A DNA stretch of 5,222 bases from Myxococcota bacterium (GTDB taxonomy: Bacteria > Myxococcota > Polyangia > GCA-2747355 > JAKLHH01), in NCBI GenBank assembly GCA_022710245.1, contig JAKLHH010000647.1, positions 1 through 5,222 on the forward strand, read 5' to 3'. This document shows positions 1 to 5,222 of the stretch, one piece after another. The translations under genes and the position numbers were made by a program. Numbering within the stretch: position 1 is the stretch's first letter; every line of letters starts with the position of its first letter. The notes beneath the pieces are model-generated. The model saw only the letters and a list, made by a program, of their open reading frames with translations, had not been told where the DNA came from and did not search any database.

Positions 1-74
1 CAGTGGTGACGAAGGACGTCCCCGAGGGCGAGACCGTCGTCGGCTGCCCCGCCAAGCCGCTCAAGAAGGGCTGA
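1..74 (+). CDS. C-terminal end of a hexapeptide-repeat (left-handed beta-helix) acetyltransferase, 5' truncated by window edge
   Basis: Only the last 23 codons and a TGA stop (72-74) are present, read in the frame starting at base 3. The peptide begins VVTKDVPEGE and ends TVVGCPAKPLKKG. This matches the typical end of acyltransferases with a left-handed beta-helix: a last beta-helix strand carrying 'VVTKDVP(E/D)G', then 'VVG-x-PAKPL'. Families ending this way include the NeuD/PglD sugar acetyltransferases and other sugar O-acetyltransferases (CysE/LacA/NodL superfamily), which transfer acetyl from acetyl-CoA to a sugar or sugar nucleotide in the cytoplasm. The catalytic His and the N-terminal domain lie outside the window, so substrate and subfamily cannot be decided. 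The sugar-nucleotide dehydratase 3.5 kb away favours a sugar substrate. It converges on the minus-strand VIT/VWA gene. The fold family is fairly certain, the substrate is a guess. Confidence 0.8.
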   Translation, partial: VVTKDVPEGETVVGCPAKPLKKG

Positions 75-93
75 GCTTCCCGTCTTCCTCTGA

Positions 94-111
94 CCGCTCG
101 CCTCAGAGCGG
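94..111 (+). terminator. possible terminator hairpin between convergent genes
   Basis: The arms ccgctc (94-99) and gagcgg (106-111) form a perfect 6-bp GC-rich stem with a 6-base loop, 20 bases after the acetyltransferase stop. On the plus strand it is followed by cttctcc, a weak pyrimidine run with only scattered T. On the minus strand the downstream bases are purine-rich, so it would not be a classical intrinsic terminator for the VIT/VWA gene. The loop contains the stop codon (103-105) of that minus-strand gene. The position suits a terminator for the plus-strand gene, but the short stem and poor T-tract leave real doubt. Confidence 0.4.
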
Positions 112-3100
112 CTTCTCCACCACTCCCAGGTCCACGAACGCCCGGTCGACCATCACGACGTAGGGGCGCTGCTCGAAGGTGAGCCCGCCCTTGCCGTCGT
201 GCTGGATGATCTCCAGCTTGCCCATCCCGTAGCCCATCGGGCCGCGGCTGAAGTAGTGGATCTGCAGCCTGTAGGGGAACCCACGAGGCTTGCCCGGGAT
301 GGTGAAGCACTCGGGCCCGTACCCCGTCGTCACGTCGGCGTAGAGGCTGCCCCCCGACGGGAGCACCTTGGCCCCGTAGAAGGCGTGGCCTCCCTGGCCG
401 TCGTGGATGTGGAAGTCCACGTCGTTCGCGTCGGTCTCCCAGCTCAGCACGAAGCGCAGGGTTGGCTCGGTCTCGGGCGTGCTCCCCGCCTCACGGAGTC
501 GCCGCTCGATCTCACCGGCGCGCTGCGGGTCTCGGGCGCGCCAGGCGGCGCCGATGAGCGCGAGGTCTTCGCGCAGGATGCGGTCCACCCCGAGGAAGCG
601 CCCCGACGGGTAGCCGCGCTTCGCGCCCGCCTCGATGGCCGCGAAGGCGAGCGGGAGCTCGCCGAGGCGCAGCAGTGCGTAGCCGAGCAGGCGGTGGCTG
701 TTCGGGTGGTCCGGCCGCTGCAGCACCGCGTCGGCGAAGCTGTCAGCAGCTAGCCCCTGGCCCGCGTCGCCCAGGCTCTCGAGGAGCATGCCGGCGTAGC
801 GCCGCATGTCCGCGCGCGATGGGAAGAGGTCGATGATCGAGCCGTAGGCGCGCGCCGCGAGGAGCTTGCGACCGCTCGCCTTCAGCGCGTCGCCGAGCGA
901 GACGAGCGCCAGGATGTCGGCCTCGTCCTCGGCTCGCCAGCGGAGCGCCTCGAGGACGGCGCGCTCGGCCTTGCCTGCCTTGATCAGCCCGGCTACCTCC
1001 GCCATCTTGCCCGTCAGCGCAGGGACGCTTGACTGGCCAGGGCCGCGGAGTGCGCCGGCGACATCTCGGCTCCTGCCGAGCAGCCCGGAGACGGCCTGCT
1101 TCGAGACTGCGCGCTTAGCGGCGAGCTGGCGGGCCGGGGCCGCTGCGAGCGGCGCCTCCTGCTCCCGCGACTCGGCCTTCGGGGCCGCCGGGGCAGGCCG
1201 GGCCTTGGTCTCGGGGGCGGCGGACGCGGTTCGCTTCGCCTCCTGCCTCTCCTCGCGCGCTCCGGGCGCCCCGCCCACCGCCTCGCCCGCAGGGGCGCCG
1301 CCGGCACCCCGGCCGGAGCCGCCCTTGCCGCGGAGCATCCCGAGCCGTCCAGCCTTGTGACCGCCGACCGCATGGCGCGGCGGTCGGACAGCCTGGTCAG
1401 CGTCCGCCGCCCCGTCGGTGTCGGGCGGCGGCTGGTTCGCCTCGGCCAGCACCAGGTCCTTCCGCGTCAGCACCTGCACGCCCTCCTTGCCGACGACGAG
1501 GATGTCCGAGAGCGCCTTGCGGTCGATCCCGAAGCGCGTGTAGTCGTACTCGGTCTCGAGGACCAGGAGCGCGGTGTAGTCACTTAGGACGCGGTGCTTC
1601 GTCGAGAGCGAGATGATCTCCTGCTTCACCTTGGCGGCGCGCTCGAGCTCCCGCTCGCCCGCGCGGTCGCGCTCGTCGATCAGCCGGGCGATCTTCGCGG
1701 CGACCCAGGCGCGCTCGAGGAGCGGTCGCTGCGTCCCGTAGAGCTCCACCTCGTGCGACTGCTTGAGCGGTCCGGAGAGGCTCACCGTGAGCGGCTTGCC
1801 CTCGGAAAGCGCGCTCGTCGGCAGGTCCGCGTAGACCAGCACCTCGTCGTCGGGCTGCACGCCGTCCAGCCGTGAGGGCCAGACCCAGCGCGCGCCCTTC
1901 ACGTCCACCTCGATCCCGGAGACGGTGGTGCGCCGCAGCCGCTCTGCGAGCTCGGTGACCGGGCGATCCCCGTCGAGGAGCACGCCGTCCTTGGCGGCCG
2001 TGCCGCGCACCAGGCGGCGCAGGAGGTCCTCGTCGCGGATGCCACCGACGCCGATCGCATCGATACGCTCGAAGCCAGCGCGGAGCTGCTTCGCCGCCTT
2101 GACCAGCTCGGCGCCGTCGGTGAGGCCGGCGGTGGCGACGCCGTCGGTGAGCAGGAGCAGCCGCTTGTAGTCCTTGCGCGCGGCGGCCCAGACGAGCGCG
2201 GCGTGCAGGTTGGAGGCGCCGAGCGCGCGGCGCTCGAGGATCTCCTGCAGGTGCGACTCGGCGAGCTTGCCCGCCTCGCCCTCGAAGATCGGCGTCACCA
2301 CCTGGTCGAAGCAGGCGACCTGGAGCTTCGTCTCCGGCGCCAGCACCGCGGCGAGCTTGCCGAGGAGCTCCACCTGAGAGGCGAAGCCGGCGGCGCGGGA
2401 GGCGCTGGTGTCGAGGAGCACGAGCAGGCTCGCGATGGGCGCGGCGTCGGTGGTGAGCGTCGGACGCAGCCGCGCGAGGACCAGGTTCTCGTGGCGCAGC
2501 CCCTGCGGGGGCTTGCTCGCGGGGCCGGCGGCGCCCTTGCAGCCTCCTGCGGTGTGGAGGATGAGGTCGTGCTGCGGCTTGATGCGCTGCTGCGCGAGGC
2601 GCACCGAGCCGGGCGAGAGCACGCCGGGGCTCTTCGGGTCGAGGCAGACCCCGGCCGCGTCGCGCTTGCTGTAGAGGACCGTGAGGTCGAGCTGGCGCAG
2701 CTCGGGGAGCCCGCGGAGCGGCAACCGGAAGGTGCTCTCCGTCGACGCGATCTCCTGCGAGTAGGAGAGCTTGATCTCCTTCTCTCCGCTCGGCGGGATG
2801 GGGAAGATGCGCGCGCTGAACTCGTTACCGGCCTTCTTCTCGAGGAGCGCGGGGTCCTGGCGGCGGTGGAGGAAGTCCTCGTAGGCCTCCTGCGCCGCGC
2901 GTCGCTCCACGACCTCGGCCTCCTGCCAGCCGCCGGGGAGCTTCATCGCGAAGCGGCTGATCGCGGCCGCCTGGGGGAGCGTGATCGAGAAGCGCCCCTC
3001 GATGACGCGCGGCTGCGGGTTGCGGAAGACGAGGTGGAGCTCGGTCAGCGCGAGCGGTCCCTCGAGCGCCGCGCGGGCCGTGAAGCGCTCGAGGACGAGC

Positions 3101-3429
3101 CCGGTGCCGTCGGAGGCGGTCAGCGAGAGCGGCGGCGCCTCGGGGCCCTCACCCTTCTTCGGGTAGAGGCGCGCCTGCTCCCCGATCGCCTTGCTGCGGA
3201 GCGCGGCGAACGAGCTGTCAACGGTGGCGGCCACGGGCCGGCCGGCGGCGAAGGCCTTGGGCACCTTCGGCTCGGGCTTGTCCGCGCCGGGGCGTGTGAC
3301 CTTCGGGTCGGGCGGGCGCGCGGCGGTGGTGTCGGGGCTGGCGGGCTTCTGGGCAGGGCAGGCGAGCGCTCCCGCGAGGAGCAGCGCGCAGGCGAGCGGC
3401 AGGCGGCGGTACCACTGACCTCTGGACAT
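103..3429 (-). CDS. predicted lipoprotein with VIT, VWA, TPR-like and DUF2135 domains
   Basis: 1108 residues. Residues 1-23 look like a signal peptide (RR at 8-9, hydrophobic 10-23) ending in ALAC, so Cys24 is a plausible lipidation site; Ala rather than Leu at -3 makes the lipobox imperfect. A Pro/Lys-rich tether follows (25-60). The VIT domain covers about 100-228 (ERRAAQEAYEDF near 175-186, NEFSARIFPIPPSGEKEIKL at 202-221). The VWA domain covers about 333-500, with MIDAS residues DTSAS (340-344), Ser406 in place of the usual Thr (GASNL) and TDG (428-430). A low-complexity Ala/Gly/Pro linker spans about 663-805, TPR-like helices about 806-985, and DUF2135 about 986-1100 (LSWETDANDVDFHIHD, then DVTTGYGPECF). 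The ATG is supported by a strong GGGAGGAG site and by an in-frame stop 54 bases upstream with no other start between. VIT/VWA proteins generally mediate metal-dependent protein contacts; this one would act at the periplasmic or outer-membrane face. No catalytic motif is seen and its specific role is unknown. It lies 125 bp downstream of the dehydratase gene on the same strand. Confidence 0.93.
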   Translation of the reverse strand: MSRGQWYRRLPLACALLLAGALACPAQKPASPDTTAARPPDPKVTRPGADKPEPKVPKAFAAGRPVAATVDSSFAALRSKAIGEQARLYPKKGEGPEAPPLSLTASDGTGLVLERFTARAALEGPLALTELHLVFRNPQPRVIEGRFSITLPQAAAISRFAMKLPGGWQEAEVVERRAAQEAYEDFLHRRQDPALLEKKAGNEFSARIFPIPPSGEKEIKLSYSQEIASTESTFRLPLRGLPELRQLDLTVLYSKRDAAGVCLDPKSPGVLSPGSVRLAQQRIKPQHDLILHTAGGCKGAAGPASKPPQGLRHENLVLARLRPTLTTDAAPIASLLVLLDTSASRAAGFASQVELLGKLAAVLAPETKLQVACFDQVVTPIFEGEAGKLAESHLQEILERRALGASNLHAALVWAAARKDYKRLLLLTDGVATAGLTDGAELVKAAKQLRAGFERIDAIGVGGIRDEDLLRRLVRGTAAKDGVLLDGDRPVTELAERLRRTTVSGIEVDVKGARWVWPSRLDGVQPDDEVLVYADLPTSALSEGKPLTVSLSGPLKQSHEVELYGTQRPLLERAWVAAKIARLIDERDRAGERELERAAKVKQEIISLSTKHRVLSDYTALLVLETEYDYTRFGIDRKALSDILVVGKEGVQVLTRKDLVLAEANQPPPDTDGAADADQAVRPPRHAVGGHKAGRLGMLRGKGGSGRGAGGAPAGEAVGGAPGAREERQEAKRTASAAPETKARPAPAAPKAESREQEAPLAAAPARQLAAKRAVSKQAVSGLLGRSRDVAGALRGPGQSSVPALTGKMAEVAGLIKAGKAERAVLEALRWRAEDEADILALVSLGDALKASGRKLLAARAYGSIIDLFPSRADMRRYAGMLLESLGDAGQGLAADSFADAVLQRPDHPNSHRLLGYALLRLGELPLAFAAIEAGAKRGYPSGRFLGVDRILREDLALIGAAWRARDPQRAGEIERRLREAGSTPETEPTLRFVLSWETDANDVDFHIHDGQGGHAFYGAKVLPSGGSLYADVTTGYGPECFTIPGKPRGFPYRLQIHYFSRGPMGYGMGKLEIIQHDGKGGLTFEQRPYVVMVDRAFVDLGVVEKPL

Positions 3430-3433
3430 GGAT

Positions 3434-3441
3434 CTCCTCCC
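3434..3441 (-). promoter_or_regulatory. strong ribosome binding site of the VIT/VWA lipoprotein gene
   Basis: On the minus strand the sequence reads GGGAGGAG-ATCC-ATG. The GGAGG core ends 6 bases before the ATG at 3429-3427, which is optimal spacing. This site, together with the in-frame TGA at 3483-3481 and the absence of any ATG, GTG or TTG in frame between them, fixes the start of the gene. Confidence 0.85.
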
Positions 3442-3494
3442 GTCGAGCGTTCCCTCGCTTGGACAACCTGGTGCGGTGATTCATTGGCAGCGTA

Positions 3495-3512
3495 CCACGA
3501 GGGAGCTCGTGG
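3495..3512 (-). other. perfect 7-bp hairpin in the 125-bp gap between the two minus-strand genes
   Basis: The arms ccacgag (3495-3501) and ctcgtgg (3506-3512) are exact reverse complements around a 4-base loop. It lies 43 bases after the dehydratase stop and 65 bases before the VIT/VWA start. No T-run follows on the minus strand (tacgctgccaatg), so it is not a standard intrinsic terminator. It could be a 3'-end stabilising or attenuating structure, a protein-binding palindrome, or chance in GC-rich DNA. I found no convincing -35/-10 pair in the same gap, so it is open whether the downstream gene has its own promoter or is read through. Confidence 0.4.
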
Positions 3513-3534
3513 CGGCGAGGCGCGTAGAAGGCGC

Positions 3535-3546
3535 GGAGGTGGAGGT
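3535..3546. repeat. tandem hexamer GGAGGT x2
   Basis: Two exact adjacent copies of ggaggt lie just after the dehydratase stop codon (which is at 3557-3555 on the minus strand). In the minus-strand transcript they read ACCUCCACCUCC, which is complementary to Shine-Dalgarno sequences. This is a very short repeat and may have no meaning by itself. Confidence 0.5.
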
Positions 3547-3554
3547 GTCCTGGG

Positions 3555-5222
3555 CTAGGCGGACGCGGCGGTGCCCGCGTACTCAGCAGCAGCAGCGGCC
3601 GGCTTGTCGGCCGCCTGGGTCTCGGGGGCGGGCTCCGTCGACGGCGGCGGCGGAGGCGCGAACTCGGGCACGATCGCCGCGAGCTCCCGGCGCACCGTGG
3701 CGGGGTCAGCCTGCGGCGCCACAGCCACGAGCGCGTCGATCAGGGTGCGCACGGACGGCAGGCTCGGCACCTGGCACTTGCCGACCCAGATGCGCGGGTG
3801 GCGCGTCTTGGTCGCGTTCTCCTCGGAGAGGTTGATCTCCTCGTAGAGCTTCTCGCCGGGGCGCATGCCGGTGAACTCGACCTTGATGTCGATGTCCGGG
3901 CGATACCCGGAGAGGCGGATGAGATCGCGCGCGAGGTTCACGATGGGGATCGGCTCGCCCATCTCGAGGACGAAGATCTCGCCGCCCTTGCCCATCGTCG
4001 CCGCCTGCAGCACGAGCTGGCTCGCCTCCGGGATGGTCATGAAGTAGCGCTTCATCTCCGGGTGCGTGACGCTGACCGGGCCGCCGCGGGCGATCTGCTC
4101 CTTGAAGATCGGCACCACGCTGCCCTCGCTGCCGAGGACGTTGCCGAAGCGGACCGTGATGAAGCGGGTGCGCGAGGCGGTGGAGAGCGCCTGCACGACC
4201 ATCTCGGCGACGCGCTTGGTCGCGCCCATGACGGACGTGGGGTTGACCGCCTTGTCCGTCGAGATCATCACGAACGCCTCGACCCCGACCTCGTGCGAGA
4301 CCTCGGCGAGGTTGCGGCTGCCCTGCACGTTGTTCCGCACCGCCTCGCCCGGGTTCGCCTCCATCAGCGGGACGTGCTTGTGGGCGGCGGCGTGGAAGAC
4401 CACCTCGGGGCGGGCGGCGCTGAGGACGCGCTCGACGCGGCCACGGTCGGCGACGTTGCCGATCACGGGCTCGAGCGGGACCTCCGGATAGGTCCGGAGG
4501 AGCTCGCGGTGAATGTGGAAGAGCGGGTTCTCGGCCTGGTCGAGGAGGACGAGGCGGCGCGGCTTGTAGCGGCAGACCTGCCGGCACATCTCCGAGCCGA
4601 TGCTGCCGCCGGCGCCGGTCACCATCACCACCTTGCCGGTGATGAAGGCGCTGATCTGGTCCTCATCGAGGTGCACCGGCGCGCGGCCAAGGAGGTCCTC
4701 GATGGCGACCGGGCGGATCTTCGAGATGTTCACGCGGCCCGAGAGGATCTCGTAGAGGCCGGGGATGATCTGGACCTTCAGTGAGGCGGCCTCGGCGAGC
4801 TCCACGATGCGGCGCACCGAGGAGGCGGGCACGCTCGCCATGGTGATGACGGCGAGGTCGGCGCCCACCGCCTCGGCGAACTCGCCGATGCGCGCGGAGG
4901 GGCCGAGGACCTTGTAGCCGTGGATGATCGAGCCCTGCTTGCGGGGGTCGTCGTCGACGAAGCCGACCACGTCGAAGCCCACGTCGGGCCGGGTGGAGAC
5001 CTCGCGGGCCACCATGACCCCCGCCTGGCCAGCGCCGATGAGGAGGGCGCGGTGCTTGATCGCCGGCTGGACGTTAGCGTTGCGGGCCGTCAGGCGGGCG
5101 CGCTCGGTAAGGACGCGCCAGAGGGCGCGGACCGAAATGAGCCCGAAGGTGGTCAGCAAGAGCTCCGCGCCGACAACCCCGTAGGGGACGGTGCTGAAGA
5201 GGGGGTTCAGGATCACCCCGAA
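3555..5222 (-). CDS. membrane-anchored NDP-sugar 4,6-dehydratase, CapD/WbpM/PglF family, 5' truncated by window edge
   Basis: The frame is open to the right edge (two more codons, Phe-Gly, precede the GTG at 5216), so that GTG is most likely an internal Val and the true start lies outside. Numbering from that codon: one hydrophobic helix at about 9-35, probably the last of the four usual in this family; a first Rossmann domain with GAGQAG (61-66), GFVDDDP (85-91) and IIPGLYEIL (150-158); the linker IRPVAIEDLLGR (167-178); and a second, catalytic SDR domain with TGAGGSIGSE (200-209), HAAAHKHVPLME (275-286), STDKAVNPTS (319-328) and MGATK (330-334). The usual SDR Tyr is Met (MxxxK), as is characteristic of WbpM/PglF-type enzymes. 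GMRPGEKLYEE appears near the end. The family removes water from UDP-GlcNAc or a related UDP-HexNAc to give a 4-keto-6-deoxy sugar, the first step to bacillosamine, QuiNAc or FucNAc-type sugars. Relatives run about 600-670 residues, so roughly 80-120 may be missing. The C-terminal tail of about 40 residues is Pro/Ala-rich. The family is certain, the exact substrate and product are not. Confidence 0.95.
   Translation of the reverse strand, partial: FGVILNPLFSTVPYGVVGAELLLTTFGLISVRALWRVLTERARLTARNANVQPAIKHRALLIGAGQAGVMVAREVSTRPDVGFDVVGFVDDDPRKQGSIIHGYKVLGPSARIGEFAEAVGADLAVITMASVPASSVRRIVELAEAASLKVQIIPGLYEILSGRVNISKIRPVAIEDLLGRAPVHLDEDQISAFITGKVVMVTGAGGSIGSEMCRQVCRYKPRRLVLLDQAENPLFHIHRELLRTYPEVPLEPVIGNVADRGRVERVLSAARPEVVFHAAAHKHVPLMEANPGEAVRNNVQGSRNLAEVSHEVGVEAFVMISTDKAVNPTSVMGATKRVAEMVVQALSTASRTRFITVRFGNVLGSEGSVVPIFKEQIARGGPVSVTHPEMKRYFMTIPEASQLVLQAATMGKGGEIFVLEMGEPIPIVNLARDLIRLSGYRPDIDIKVEFTGMRPGEKLYEEINLSEENATKTRHPRIWVGKCQVPSLPSVRTLIDALVAVAPQADPATVRRELAAIVPEFAPPPPPSTEPAPETQAADKPAAAAAEYAGTAASA

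Noticed and set aside
1014..1373. Extra open frames on both strands over the lipoprotein linker
   Set aside because: The region is Ala/Gly/Pro low-complexity coding DNA, so stops are rare in all frames. The translations are Arg/Pro/Ala-rich without recognisable features.
3478..3510. Possible sigma-54 promoter on the minus strand (TGGTACGCTGCCAATGA)
   Set aside because: The -24-like TGGTACG is reasonable, but the -12 GC is missing at the required spacing, so the match is not better than chance.
3495..3512. Intrinsic terminator for the dehydratase gene
   Set aside because: The stem is perfect, but no T-run follows on the minus strand, so it is listed only as an unassigned hairpin.
2203..3558. 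451-codon open frame on the plus strand, antisense to the VIT/VWA gene
   Set aside because: It consists of Arg/Glu/Leu/Gly-rich low-information sequence typical of the antisense shadow of a GC-rich gene, matches no family I recognise, and lies opposite a gene with clear domains.
3706..4587. 293-codon minus-strand frame overlapping the dehydratase
   Set aside because: It is an Arg/Pro/Gly-rich out-of-frame translation of the same conserved coding region, and the dehydratase motifs are in the other frame.
3798..4784. 328-codon open frame on the plus strand, antisense to the dehydratase
   Set aside because: The His/Asp/Leu/Ala-rich translation without motifs is a codon-bias shadow of the conserved dehydratase on the other strand.
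5214..5216. GTG as the true start codon of the dehydratase
   Set aside because: The frame stays open to the window edge, no ribosome binding site can be seen, and starting here would drop three of the family's usual membrane helices.

Overview
This GC-rich window has few A/T-ended codons and an accessory gene type (a VIT-VWA-DUF2135 lipoprotein) that I associate with Myxococcota and related delta-proteobacterial or planctomycete-like lineages. A myxobacterium-like Gram-negative is my best guess. This is inference from composition and gene type, and I cannot name a genus.

Layout: bases 1-74 (+) are the last 23 codons and stop of a left-handed beta-helix (hexapeptide-repeat) acetyltransferase, probably a sugar O- or N-acetyltransferase. 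It converges, across only 28 bp and a small GC-rich hairpin (94-111), on a large minus-strand gene (103-3429). That gene encodes a predicted 1108-residue lipoprotein with the order signal peptide / Pro-rich tether / VIT domain / VWA domain with a near-complete MIDAS / disordered Ala-Gly-Pro linker / TPR-like helical repeats / DUF2135. A 125-bp gap (3430-3554) holds a strong ribosome binding site for this gene, a perfect 7-bp hairpin and a tandem hexamer, but no clear promoter or T-tailed terminator. Next comes a second minus-strand gene (3555 to the right edge) encoding a membrane-anchored nucleoside-diphosphate-sugar 4,6-dehydratase of the CapD/WbpM/PglF family. It lacks its N-terminal membrane helices because the window ends.

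How they may work together: a UDP-sugar 4,6-dehydratase and a sugar acetyltransferase are two of the three enzyme types needed to make N-acetylated amino-deoxy sugars such as UDP-diNAc-bacillosamine, so the window probably lies in or beside a surface polysaccharide or glycan locus. The VIT/VWA lipoprotein sits in the middle and is downstream of the dehydratase on the same strand. Its function is unknown, and a link to the envelope or to glycan export is only a positional inference. I see no RNA genes, CRISPR array, insertion sequence or phage genes. The two complete intergenic gaps are both short, and no gene-free stretch exceeds 300 bases.
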